A stretch of 64,000 nt of DNA, from positions 654,157 to 718,156 of the forward strand of contig NZ_JAMZCU010000002.1 of assembly GCF_024273195.1 (NCBI RefSeq), in the 5' to 3' direction. The translations under genes were made by a program, and so were the position numbers. This DNA comes from Devosia ureilytica. Its GTDB lineage: Bacteria; Pseudomonadota; Alphaproteobacteria; Rhizobiales; Devosiaceae. Positions within the stretch are counted from its first letter, which is position 1; each line of letters opens with the position of its first letter. Positions 7,676-16,342 of the stretch are shown here, in pieces. Below the pieces are notes generated by a model. The model was given only the letters and a program-made list of their open reading frames with translations, was not told the DNA's origin and made no database searches.

Positions 7676-9499
7676 TTAGCCTTCCAGTTCCTCACGCAGC
7701 ATTTCGAGCTCCAGCCATTGCTCTTCAGCCGCCGCCTTGCGCGCGGCAGTGGCTTCCAGCGCCTTGGATTTGGCCGCGAAGCCGACGGGGTCGCGGTTAT
7801 AGAAGTTGGCCTCTGCCAGCGCCTTGTTAAGCGCTTCGATCTCGCCATCGAGCTTTTCGATGTCCTTGGGCAGCGTTTCGAGCGCGTGCTTTTCTTTAAA
7901 ACTCAGCTTGCGCTTGGGGGCGGCCGCCGAGGTTGCCTGCGTGGTCTGGGTCAGGCTGGTCTTGCCCGCCCGATGCGCCTTGGCCGCCGGTTCGCGGGCC
8001 GTCACGCCCTCGCCGCGCTGGATGACCATGTCCGAATAGCCCCCGGCATATTCGGTCCACACGCCATCGCCCTCGGCAATGATCACCGAGGTCGCGACAC
8101 GGTCGAGAAAGTCGCGGTCATGGCTGACCACGATCACCGTCCCGGAATAGTCGCTGACCATTTCCTCGAGCAGGTCGAGGGTTTCGAGATCGAGATCATT
8201 GGTGGGTTCGTCCAGCACCAGGAAATTGGAGGGCAGGGCCAGGGCACGGGCCAGCGCCACGCGGGCGCGCTCGCCACCCGAGAGCTTGCCGATGGGGGTA
8301 TTGGCCTGCTCGGGGCCGAACAGGAAGTCCTTCATATAGCCCACGACATGCTTGGGCTGGCCATTGATCTGGAGCGTATCCGAACCGCCACCGGTCAGCG
8401 CTTCCTTCAGGCGCGTGTCGGGATGCAGCTTGGCCCGGCCCTGGTCGAGCATCGCCAGCTCCAGCGCCGATCCCATCTTGATCTTGCCGCTGTCGGGCTT
8501 GTCGAGCCCGGTCAGCATCTTGATCAGCGTGGTCTTGCCCGCCCCATTGGGGCCGACAATGCCGATCCGGTCGCCGCGCAGCACGCGGGTTGAAAAGTCG
8601 CCGACGATCACCCGGTCGCCATAGGCCTTGGAAATGTTCTCGGCCTCGACCACCAAGGCGCCCGAGGTGCGGCCCTCGGTCACCTGCATGCTGACCGAAC
8701 CGGTGACGCGACGCTGTTCGCGCCGCTCCTGTCGCAACCCGGCCAGGCGCTCGAGGCGCCCGACATTGCGCTTGCGGCGCGCCGTCACGCCATAGCGCAG
8801 CCAATGCTCTTCGCGCACAATCTGGCGGTCGAGCTTGTGACGGTCACGCTCCTCTTCTTCGAGCACCTGGTCGCGCCAGCCCTCGAAATGGGAAAAGCCT
8901 CGGTCAAGGCGGCGCGTCACGCCCCGATCAAGCCAGACCGTGGCGCGCGTCAAATCGCTGAGGAAGCGCCGGTCGTGGCTGATCAGCACCATGGCCGAGC
9001 GCAGCGAATCCAGTTCGGCCTGCAGCCATTCGATGGCCGGCAGGTCGAGATGGTTGGTCGGTTCGTCCAGCAGCAGCACATCGGGCTTGGGCGCCAGCAC
9101 GCGGGCCAGCGCGGCGCGACGGCCTTCGCCACCCGAGAGGTTTTTCGGGTCTTCCGCGCCGGTCAGGCCCAGCGAGCTCAACAGGTATTGTGCGCGATAT
9201 TCATCATCGCCCGGCCCCAGGCCCGCCTCGACATAGGCCAGCGTGGTGGCATAGGCCGAAAGGTCCGGCTCCTGCGGCAGGTAGCGCAGCGTGGCGCTGG
9301 GCTCGACAAAGCGCACGCCCTTGTCGTGGGTCACCTCGCCCGAGGCGATCTTGAGCAGGGTCGACTTGCCCGAACCATTGCGGCCCACCAGGGCAATGCG
9401 TTGCCCGGGGGAGACAATCAGTTCGGCCGCCTCGAGCAGCTGCGTGCCGCCAAAGGTGAGCTGAATATCCTGCAGGGAGAGAAGTGGGGGCTGGGCCAT
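7676..9499 (-). CDS. uup: ABC-F family ATPase, Uup-like
   Basis: This is a 607-aa soluble protein with two ABC domains and no membrane segment. The first Walker A is GRNGSGKST near residue 35 and the second is GPNGAGKTT near residue 320. Two LSGGE signatures and two LDEPTNxLDL Walker B segments are present. A charged coiled-coil tail (about 540-607, rich in K, E and A) is typical of Uup. ABC-F proteins act on the ribosome or, for Uup, influence precise excision of transposons and ribosome assembly. ATG at 9497-9499 (MAQPPLLSLQ) was chosen; a TTG at 9514 is possible. An intrinsic terminator and a short open frame lie directly upstream. Confidence 0.9.
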   Translation of the reverse strand: MAQPPLLSLQDIQLTFGGTQLLEAAELIVSPGQRIALVGRNGSGKSTLLKIASGEVTHDKGVRFVEPSATLRYLPQEPDLSAYATTLAYVEAGLGPGDDEYRAQYLLSSLGLTGAEDPKNLSGGEGRRAALARVLAPKPDVLLLDEPTNHLDLPAIEWLQAELDSLRSAMVLISHDRRFLSDLTRATVWLDRGVTRRLDRGFSHFEGWRDQVLEEEERDRHKLDRQIVREEHWLRYGVTARRKRNVGRLERLAGLRQERREQRRVTGSVSMQVTEGRTSGALVVEAENISKAYGDRVIVGDFSTRVLRGDRIGIVGPNGAGKTTLIKMLTGLDKPDSGKIKMGSALELAMLDQGRAKLHPDTRLKEALTGGGSDTLQINGQPKHVVGYMKDFLFGPEQANTPIGKLSGGERARVALARALALPSNFLVLDEPTNDLDLETLDLLEEMVSDYSGTVIVVSHDRDFLDRVATSVIIAEGDGVWTEYAGGYSDMVIQRGEGVTAREPAAKAHRAGKTSLTQTTQATSAAAPKRKLSFKEKHALETLPKDIEKLDGEIEALNKALAEANFYNRDPVGFAAKSKALEATAARKAAAEEQWLELEMLREELEG

Positions 9500-9579
9500 G
9501 TCGTGTCCGGTCAATTCGCCCCGGATAGATCATAGGGGCGGAGCCAGATCAATTGCCGGGGCGCGCAAAACCATAATGC

Positions 9580-9618
9580 AAAAAAGGCCGGTCAGGACGT
9601 TGAGGATCCTGGCCGGCC
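9580..9618 (-). terminator. rho-independent terminator between rirA and uup
   Basis: Positions 9586-9597 and 9607-9618 pair over 12 bp with one G-T wobble. On the minus strand the hairpin is followed by six T residues. It lies 138 bp past the rirA stop and 81 bp before the uup start, so it can end the rirA transcript or act in a uup leader. Confidence 0.8.
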
Positions 9619-9755
9619 CGGGGAGACGGCAGCAGCAAGCCCCGTCGTGTTCTGGCGCCCGGACCCACAGGCCCCAAGGGGTCGCAGCGCCATGTCCGCA
9701 ACCAATCATGCTTAAACATGATTGTCAAACTCATATTTGAAAGGCAATCTGATTT

Positions 9756-10211
9756 TCAGGCAGCAGTCACGGCCTGGTCCACAGTCAGGCCGAGGCGTTC
9801 GCGGATCGAGCGCTTCTTGCTGGCAAGATCGGCAATCGTGTGCTGGCTCAGCACATCGAAAAACGCCCCCAGCGCCTCGCGCAAGGCGCCATTGAGATCG
9901 CACTCGCCGATCAGCGGGCAATCAGCGCCATCCTCGAAACACTCAGCCAGGGCGAAGTTCTCTTCGGTCAGGCGAATGGTGTCGAGCAGGGTGATGTCCT
10001 GGGCCGGCTTGCCCAGTTTGATGCCGCCATGGCGCCCGCGCACCGTCTGCAGCAGTCCGGCCTCGACCAGCGGCTTGATCAGCTTGAACAGGAACAATTC
10101 AGAAATGCCATAGGCCCGGGCGACCTCTGCCACCCGGCTCAGGCCCGGCTCATTGACGGCACAATAGACCAGCGTGCGGATGGCATAATTGGATTGGCGG
10201 GTCAGTCTCAC
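9756..10211 (-). CDS. rirA: iron-responsive transcriptional regulator RirA (Rrf2 family)
   Basis: This 151-aa Rrf2-family regulator represses iron-uptake genes in Rhizobiales when its iron-sulphur cluster is intact. The winged-helix N-terminus contains ARAYGISELFLFKLIKPLVE and VRGRHGGIKL, nearly identical to rhizobial RirA as remembered. Cysteines 91, 98 and 104 (AECFEDGADCPLIGEC) match the three cluster ligands of RirA in spacing to within one residue. The start is GTG at 10209-10211 with AAAGG at 6-nt spacing. An Irr-type iron control element lies 68 bp upstream, which fits the known mutual control of RirA and Irr in Agrobacterium. Confidence 0.93.
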   Translation of the reverse strand: MRLTRQSNYAIRTLVYCAVNEPGLSRVAEVARAYGISELFLFKLIKPLVEAGLLQTVRGRHGGIKLGKPAQDITLLDTIRLTEENFALAECFEDGADCPLIGECDLNGALREALGAFFDVLSQHTIADLASKKRSIRERLGLTVDQAVTAA

Positions 10212-10278
10212 GGGAAGCCTTTCTGCAGCCTTGGGCGGGATCGAAACGAGCTTGATTCAGTCTTGATCTGGGCTATAG

Positions 10279-10295
10279 CTTATAATCATTCTAAA
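10279..10295. promoter_or_regulatory. iron control element (ICE / Irr box) upstream of rirA
   Basis: CTTATAATCATTCTAAA matches the 17-bp ICE consensus TTTRGAAYNRTTCYAAA at 15 positions, counting N; the right half is perfect. It sits 68-84 bp upstream of the rirA start, in the AT-rich promoter region between rirA and the HU-like gene. Irr binding here is inferred from the motif. Confidence 0.6.
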
Positions 10296-10405
10296 AAATG
10301 TCAAACAATCTTGAAGCCAAAGATCAGGTTTTTTGTGATCACTCGCGGGGCTGGACAGGCAATTTCGTTCCACCTATGAATTTAATAGGTGGAGGAGGTT
10401 ACGAG

Positions 10406-10702
10406 GTGGATCAGACTGTCACCAGGGCGGCGCTGAGTGAGCGAGCCGCTGACGCGACCGGGTTGTCGCGCTACGATACCGCCCAGATCGGCGAACGCAT
10501 GTTCGAACTGATCGGGGAGGCGCTCAAGCAAGGCGAGTCCGTCAAATTGACCGGCTTTGGCACGCTGGAAGTGCGCTCGCGGGCCGAGCGCGTGGGGCGC
10601 AATCCCCGCACCGGCGACGAGCATCGCATAGCCCCGCGCCAAACCGTGGTGCTTATTCCCAGCGCCAGGCTGCGCGAGGCGCTGGATCAATTGATCGCGT
10701 AG
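10406..10702 (+). CDS. HU/IHF family DNA-binding protein, divergent paralogue
   Basis: This is a 98-aa protein with the HU/IHF fold. The helical N-terminus (VTRAALSERAADATGLSRYD) is followed by SVKLTGFGTLEVRSRAER and the DNA-intercalating arm GRNPRTGDEHRIAPRQTV with its conserved proline. GTG at 10406 has GGAGGAGG at 7-nt spacing; the open frame extends further upstream without similarity. It is closest in pattern to IHF-alpha but lacks several canonical residues, so it is probably an additional nucleoid protein rather than the main IhfA. It is divergent from rirA and convergent with the ROK gene. Confidence 0.85.
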   Translation: MDQTVTRAALSERAADATGLSRYDTAQIGERMFELIGEALKQGESVKLTGFGTLEVRSRAERVGRNPRTGDEHRIAPRQTVVLIPSARLREALDQLIA

Positions 10703-10714
10703 CCGGCCAGGCGC

Positions 10715-11902
10715 CTAAAAGTGCCGCCGGAACAGCGGCAGCTCGGCCGCGCCGATCACTGGCGCCATCCGCCCCAGCTGCCCGGCAATCACCCGCGGCG
10801 CACGCCCGGAGCGCGTCGGCAGGCGCGTCATCTCCTGGGCAACGCGCTCCACCAGCACGGCGCTTGTTTCCGCTGAAAGCACTGTGTCGATCACCACCAG
10901 CGGTTGCTCCACCACGGTGGTCGCATTGTGGATCACCTGCGCCAGGGCGCTGGCGGAAGCCTCAATCCAGCTTGCGGTCGCCGCGGCAAATTCGGGTCGC
11001 TCGAGCGCTTGCGCCGGCAGGGACTGCGCCCGATGCCCCGCCGCTTCCAGTTGCGCGCGCAAGGCCCAGGCCGAGGCAATGTTGTGCGCCACCTCAGGGG
11101 CCGCGCCGGCCCGGCTGATCAGGATGGACCCCAGTTCGGCAGCATTGCCGGTCGGGCCTTCCCACAATGCCCCATCGCCAACGATCCCGGCAGCCACGAA
11201 ATGGGAGACCAAAAGGTAGATGATATTGGCCGGACGCGGCGGCGCCAGGGCGATCAGTTCAGCCCAGCAGGCGGCGTTGCCATCGTTGAACATTGTCACG
11301 CCAAGGCCGCTGCGCGCCTCAAGGGCCTCTTCAAGGTTCAACGCCCGCCAAAGCTCTGCCTGACCCGGCGGCGCTCCCAGAAGATCCATGTTCTCGGCCA
11401 ACCGGCCCGGCATGGCCACGCCCAGGTCAAGCAGGCGCGCCCGCTGCTCCACGCTCAGCGTCGCAGCAAAATCGGCAACCACCGCGGCGATCGTATCGAC
11501 CATGGTTTCAGCATCGGGATAGGGATAATCCGCATGATGGTGCGCCAGCACTTGGGCATGCATGTTGAGGAGGATCACGTCGAGGTGCCGCCAGCCGATC
11601 TCGACGCCGATGGAGAAGCCGCCATCCGCATTGAGCAGGATCGGCGTTGCCGGTTGCCCGCGCCGCCCGCGCAACACCGGCCCGCGGGTGACCAGGCCGC
11701 CGCGCTCCAGATCGGTCAGGATGGCGGAGACCGTCTGCGGCGCCAGGCCGGACAGCCGTGCAATCTCGGCGTTGGAAACGCCCGAATTAAAGCCAATGAC
11801 GGTCAGGACCGCCTTTTCATTGGCCCGCCGCACCCCATTGTGGCTGAGGCCGCGCCGCCCGGATTCAAAGATATCCCGCGTCGGCACATCGGTTTTGCTC
11901 AT
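10715..11902 (-). CDS. ROK family transcriptional regulator
   Basis: This is a 395-aa NagC/Mlc/XylR-type regulator. The N-terminal winged helix-turn-helix is SNAEIARLSGLAPQTVSAIL followed by GLVTRGPVLRGRRGQPA. The rest is a ROK sugar-kinase-like domain with VEIGWRHLDVILLN, MFNDGNAACWAE and GDGALWEGPTGNAAELG. Key kinase residues are not all preserved, as usual for regulators. ATG at 11900-11902 is taken; ATG at 11908 is an alternative. It lies 70 bp downstream of the alpha-mannosidase gene on the same strand, so it probably responds to mannose or a mannoside and controls that operon. Confidence 0.9.
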   Translation of the reverse strand: MSKTDVPTRDIFESGRRGLSHNGVRRANEKAVLTVIGFNSGVSNAEIARLSGLAPQTVSAILTDLERGGLVTRGPVLRGRRGQPATPILLNADGGFSIGVEIGWRHLDVILLNMHAQVLAHHHADYPYPDAETMVDTIAAVVADFAATLSVEQRARLLDLGVAMPGRLAENMDLLGAPPGQAELWRALNLEEALEARSGLGVTMFNDGNAACWAELIALAPPRPANIIYLLVSHFVAAGIVGDGALWEGPTGNAAELGSILISRAGAAPEVAHNIASAWALRAQLEAAGHRAQSLPAQALERPEFAAATASWIEASASALAQVIHNATTVVEQPLVVIDTVLSAETSAVLVERVAQEMTRLPTRSGRAPRVIAGQLGRMAPVIGAAELPLFRRHF

Positions 11903-11972
11903 GCACATTTGCCCCGGCCCATCGCGCCGGGGCGGCGGCAGGCAGAATGGAAGTTCCAGGTATATCGCCGCG

Positions 11973-14900
11973 CTAAACCTCAACCATCAGCGTGACAATT
12001 TCGAATGGACGCAAGGACAACACCAGCGAGCCGTCGTCAAGTGTAAGCTCCGCCTCGATTTTTTCCTCCATGAGGTTGCACTTGCGCACGGACTTGATTG
12101 GCAGGCCAAAGTCCAGCCGGGCCTCGGCACGCCGATTGGCATGCTCGAACACCCGCAACACCATGGCGCTCGACCCCTCGGCCTTCTTGACGGTCTCGAT
12201 GCTCACATTGGGCGCGTCGACCCTCACGAGGCTGAAGCGCGCCAAGGGGGCGGCGGGCATTTCGGACAGCCGGGCCGCGCCGATAACTGTGACGGGATTG
12301 TTGAAGCGCTCGGCGGCGCGATGCACCTGCGCCAGGTCGGCAAGGCCATCATGGACAAACAGGCCATAGCGCAGCCGGTGTTCGCCCCGGTCCGCATCGG
12401 GACTGGGATAACTGGGCCCGCGCACCAGCGTCAGGCGCACCATTTGTTCAAGCGCGTCATAGCCATATTTGCAGTCATTGATCAGCGCGACACCGAAATC
12501 GGCCTCGCTCACATCGACCCAGCGATGCATTGAGGCTTCGAAGCGCGCCTTGTCCCAGCTGGTATTGCGATGGGTCGGACGGGTCACATGGCCGAACTGG
12601 ATTTCCGAGCGGATTTCGGAGGTATTGAGGTCAAAGTCGAACGCCGCCTTGAGCACCTGCGCCCGCTCCTGCCAGTCGATAAAGGTATCGAACTCAAGCT
12701 GCCGTTCGCCCTCGACCAGCGAGATCACCTGCACGATCCGCGAGGCGCCATAACGGCGCTCAATGCGGAGAGCCGCCCGGTGCGGCCCCTCTTCCACCAC
12801 TGTGATGGCGACGACATCGTCCACTGGCCAGAACTGTTCCTCGAAATAGGCGTCGATGTCCCAGGCCTCATAGTCCATGGGCTTGTCTTCATAGGCAATT
12901 AGCCGGTTCGCCACCTGCCCCGGCTTCAGCACCTCGCGCCCGCTCGTCTTGTCGATGATCGAAACCAGGTGGCCATTGGCATCGAACGTGGCCCGCAGCA
13001 GGGCGTTTTCGAGATGCTGCGTTGACACGGCCAAAGTGCTGGTTGGGTTGGGGACAATGGCCACGACCTGTGCATCGGCCCAGCCCAGCGACGGCAATGC
13101 GCGGGCAGGCGCGGCCAGTTCGCTCGTGCCATCGGCACGGGTGAGGCGTTGCAGGGCAAGCGTGCTGTCGCCGAGGTGCAGCGCGCCACCCGCCAGCCCG
13201 GCGCCGTCACCAAGGCTGACCAGGCCGTTGCGCTCCTGCGCAATGAAATTGACCAGCCGGACAGTCCCTTCGGCCAGCGGCGCCAGCGCCAGTGCAGCGC
13301 CCTGCCAGGGACCCTGTGCCGAACCATGCGCCGAAAAAATACGCGCATAATCGGCGTCGCTATCGACATAAACCTCGGGGATCGAGGTGCCGGGCAGGAT
13401 GTCGTGGAACTGGTTGATCAGCACCAGCTCCCAGAATTCGAGCAAGGTTTGGCTGGGGTAAGCCATGCCGGTCTGCACATGCGCCAGCGTGCCCAGAAAC
13501 TCCAATTCGCGCAGCCGCCGCTCGGCCAGCCGGTTCTTGGCCTTGTTCTTGGCCCAGGTGGTCAGCGTGCCGCGGTGATATTGCAGGTAGAGTTCGCCAT
13601 TCCAGGTCGGGAAGCGCCCGGGGTCGGCCTCCATCCGCTGCCCCAGCCGGTCGAGAAACGGCACGATGCCTTCGAGCTTTACCCTGGGTGCGCCGGGAAT
13701 GCCGCGCTCAAGCCTGGTGCCGCGCTCGATCATGGCCCGCGTCGGCCCGCCGCCGCCATCGCCATAGCCATAGGACATGACGACTTCCGAATTGGCGCGC
13801 TTGGGCTCATAGCGCTTCCAGGCACCCATGGTCTCGCTCACCGACAGATCGCCATTATAGGTGGTGTAAATGGCGTCGCTTTCAAAATTCTGGGCGGTAA
13901 TCAGCTGTGCCTTGGTGGTGCTGCCATCGATGCCGCGCCAGAAGAACGTGTCATAGGGATGCCGGTCGGTGTCGTTCCAGCTCAGCTTGCTGGTGACGAA
14001 ATAGTCGAGCCCCGATTTTTCCATGATCTGGGGCAGGTTGGCCGAATAGCCAAAGGTATCGGGTAGCCAGACGGTGCGAGGCGTCACCCCGAAATGTTCC
14101 TGGTGGAATCGCCGCCCGCGCATGATCTGGCGTACCAGGCTCTCCCCCGAGACGATATTGACGTCCGGCTCCACCCACATGGCGCCTTCAATCTCGAACT
14201 GGCCCGATTTCACCCGGGCCAGCAGCCGCTCCCACAGCTCGGGATAGTCCGCCTTGAGGAAGTCGAACAGCACCGACTGGTTGTACATGAAGATGAACTG
14301 CGGGAATTCCTCCATCAGCTGGAGCACCGTGGCAAAGCTGCGGGCCGTCTTGTCGCGCGTATGGATCACCCGCCACAGCCAGCCAACATCGAGATGGGTA
14401 GAGCCCACCGCGGTGACCTGCGGCTGCACTTCCGTGTCGACCAGCGCATAGATTTCGGCGGCAATGGCCTCGGCCTCCGGCAGCGACGCGGCCAGCCCCT
14501 CGCCATGGTGGTTGCGCCGGTCCAGCGCCCGCAGCGCCCGTTCGACGCGGTCGAGAATGGCGTGCCGCCGCGCATCGGTCTGATGCAGCCGCACGGCCAC
14601 TTCCAGGGGCGTCTGCACATCGTAGTAGAGCTGCTCCAGGCGCCGGTCGCGGGTGAAGAAGTCGACGCCGAACCCCACCAGCGGGCGCTCGAAAAAGGTG
14701 AAGGCATCCACCATCACCACATGCCGATTGCCCGGCACCGCATCGGTCTCGATCACCAGTTCGGTGTGATTGCCATCAAGGCCCTGGGCAATGTGGCCAT
14801 CAAGATAGATCAGGCATTGCGGATCGGTCGTGCCGGGGCGGTCCTGCCATTGGCTGGAAAACCGCATGACCAGGGTCTTGCCCCGCGCCCCCTCGGGCAC

Positions 14901-15167
14901 CACCACTTCTGCGGCAAACCAGGTGTGGTCCTGCTTTTTCGCCCATACCGAATGGCTGTCAAAACGCTCCCAGGCCCGCCAGTCCGCCGCCAGGGCCTCC
15001 GTTGCCGTCAGGCTTTGGCGCTGCACATGCCAGTTGAAGGCCATCTCGGGCAGCGGCGTGCGGATTTTGCTTTCCAGGTCGGCGCAGAGCGCGAACAGCT
15101 TGCCCTCGCGCTTGATGTCATCGACCTGAAGCGCCAGGCGCGAGCTGAGGGGGTTCGAATAGGCCAT
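11973..15167 (-). CDS. alpha-mannosidase, glycoside hydrolase family 38
   Basis: This is a 1064-aa cytoplasmic-type GH38 alpha-mannosidase, with no signal peptide. VGSTHLDVGWLWR carries the zinc-binding HxD motif and WLPDTFGYSANLPQIM carries the catalytic nucleophile Asp370. The middle domain has the conserved QFHDILPGTSIPEVY, and the C-terminal beta-rich domains follow. Retaining enzymes of this family remove alpha-linked mannose from oligosaccharides. ATG at 15165-15167 has AGGA at 8-nt spacing; an extension to 15239 lacks similarity. The gene heads a unit with the ROK regulator and is divergent from a LacI gene across a perfect palindrome. Confidence 0.94.
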   Translation of the reverse strand: MAYSNPLSSRLALQVDDIKREGKLFALCADLESKIRTPLPEMAFNWHVQRQSLTATEALAADWRAWERFDSHSVWAKKQDHTWFAAEVVVPEGARGKTLVMRFSSQWQDRPGTTDPQCLIYLDGHIAQGLDGNHTELVIETDAVPGNRHVVMVDAFTFFERPLVGFGVDFFTRDRRLEQLYYDVQTPLEVAVRLHQTDARRHAILDRVERALRALDRRNHHGEGLAASLPEAEAIAAEIYALVDTEVQPQVTAVGSTHLDVGWLWRVIHTRDKTARSFATVLQLMEEFPQFIFMYNQSVLFDFLKADYPELWERLLARVKSGQFEIEGAMWVEPDVNIVSGESLVRQIMRGRRFHQEHFGVTPRTVWLPDTFGYSANLPQIMEKSGLDYFVTSKLSWNDTDRHPYDTFFWRGIDGSTTKAQLITAQNFESDAIYTTYNGDLSVSETMGAWKRYEPKRANSEVVMSYGYGDGGGGPTRAMIERGTRLERGIPGAPRVKLEGIVPFLDRLGQRMEADPGRFPTWNGELYLQYHRGTLTTWAKNKAKNRLAERRLRELEFLGTLAHVQTGMAYPSQTLLEFWELVLINQFHDILPGTSIPEVYVDSDADYARIFSAHGSAQGPWQGAALALAPLAEGTVRLVNFIAQERNGLVSLGDGAGLAGGALHLGDSTLALQRLTRADGTSELAAPARALPSLGWADAQVVAIVPNPTSTLAVSTQHLENALLRATFDANGHLVSIIDKTSGREVLKPGQVANRLIAYEDKPMDYEAWDIDAYFEEQFWPVDDVVAITVVEEGPHRAALRIERRYGASRIVQVISLVEGERQLEFDTFIDWQERAQVLKAAFDFDLNTSEIRSEIQFGHVTRPTHRNTSWDKARFEASMHRWVDVSEADFGVALINDCKYGYDALEQMVRLTLVRGPSYPSPDADRGEHRLRYGLFVHDGLADLAQVHRAAERFNNPVTVIGAARLSEMPAAPLARFSLVRVDAPNVSIETVKKAEGSSAMVLRVFEHANRRAEARLDFGLPIKSVRKCNLMEEKIEAELTLDDGSLVLSLRPFEIVTLMVEV

Positions 15168-15224
15168 GGCCGTGATCCTGATGGGTACTGGTGGGCTGAA
15201 ATCGAGCGCCAAGCTAATGAGGAA

Positions 15225-15240
15225 ATTGCAACGTTGCAAT
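15225..15240. promoter_or_regulatory. LacI-type operator between alpha-mannosidase and lacI genes
   Basis: ATTGCAACGTTGCAAT is a perfect 16-bp palindrome with the central CG typical of LacI-family operators. It lies 58 bp upstream of the mannosidase start and 68 bp upstream of the divergent LacI start, where it could control both promoters. Confidence 0.75.
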
Positions 15241-15307
15241 CGACAAGTATTTTCATCTGTTCCTCTGGGCGCGCTTCACGCTACAAGGGGCGATATGGAG
15301 CGCATGT

Positions 15308-16336
15308 ATGCAGGATCGTGACGACCCCAAGGCCAGGCCCACGCTTCGGACCATTGCCGAGATGACCGGGCTGAGCCTGTCGACCGTGTCGCTGTCGCTG
15401 CGCGGCGGCGCCTCTCTCAAGCAGGAAACGCGCGACAGGGTGGCCGCGGCGGCGCGCCAGATCGGCTATGTGCCCGACCGGGCCGGCGTGCGCCTCAGGA
15501 CCGGCAAGACCAATGTCATCACTCTGGTCCTGCATGGCGGCGACGATTCCATCGATTTTGCCCGGCAGATGATCCAGGGTATCGGCCGGGCGCTGGCGGG
15601 CACTCAATATCACCTCAATGTCACGCCCGAATTCGGTGCCGATGGCGATGTCTCGGCGGTTCGCTATATCCTCGACAGCCGCGCTGCCGATGGCGTCATC
15701 ATCACCCACACCACCCCCGATGATCCGCGCGTCGCGGCGCTGGCGGCCGCCGATTTCCCCTTCGTCAGTCATGGGCGCACCGCCTTTGCTGCGCCCCATC
15801 CCTTCCACGATTTTCATTCCGAAGAATTCGCCCGACAGGCGCTCGAACGGCTGGCCGACAAGGGCTGCAAGCGGGTCATGCTGTTCATCGGCAATCGGCT
15901 CATCACCAATTACGCCAATATCGTCACCGCCTTCCGCGCTGCCGCCACCCGCCGCGGCGTCATTGCCGAAGTGCTTGAAGTGGGCGAGGCGCGCAGCACC
16001 CCCGATGAGGTGAGGGCATTGGGCGCCGAACTCGCCCAACGGCCTGATCGCCCCGATGGCATCATCACCGACAATGAAATCCGCACCATTGCGCTGCTCG
16101 CCGGCATGCAGGCGGCGGGATTGAATCCGGGGCAGGGGGTGGAGCTGGTCTACAAGCAGACCTCGGGCATTCTCCCCACCTTCTACCCCCATCTCGATTC
16201 CATCGAGGAAGACGTCACCGCCTCGGGCGAAGAACTGACGCGCCTGCTGTTGCAACGCATCCATGGCGAAGCGGCAGGAACTCTGCAAACCCTCGCCGAG
16301 CCGGTGCTGCATTGGCGCAGCTCCGGCCCGGCGTAG
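15308..16336 (+). CDS. LacI family transcriptional regulator, probable regulator of the alpha-mannosidase unit
   Basis: This is a 342-aa repressor. The helix-turn-helix TLRTIAEMTGLSLSTVSLSL spans residues 12-31, followed by QIGYVPDRAGVRLRTGKTN and a sugar-binding domain with FPFVSHGRTAF and IITDNEIRT. ATG at 15308 has GGAG at 7-nt spacing. Divergent placement and the shared palindrome at 15225-15240 suggest control of the GH38 gene and itself, with a mannose-containing ligand as inducer; this is inference. It is paralogous to the LacI protein at 6619-7665. Confidence 0.92.
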   Translation: MQDRDDPKARPTLRTIAEMTGLSLSTVSLSLRGGASLKQETRDRVAAAARQIGYVPDRAGVRLRTGKTNVITLVLHGGDDSIDFARQMIQGIGRALAGTQYHLNVTPEFGADGDVSAVRYILDSRAADGVIITHTTPDDPRVAALAAADFPFVSHGRTAFAAPHPFHDFHSEEFARQALERLADKGCKRVMLFIGNRLITNYANIVTAFRAAATRRGVIAEVLEVGEARSTPDEVRALGAELAQRPDRPDGIITDNEIRTIALLAGMQAAGLNPGQGVELVYKQTSGILPTFYPHLDSIEEDVTASGEELTRLLLQRIHGEAAGTLQTLAEPVLHWRSSGPA

Positions 16337-16342
16337 CCTCTG

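Noticed and set aside
9549..9734. 61-codon frame between rirA and uup as an ordinary gene
   Set aside because: It reads straight through a terminator and has no clear RBS. It is kept only as a possible leader peptide in the findings.
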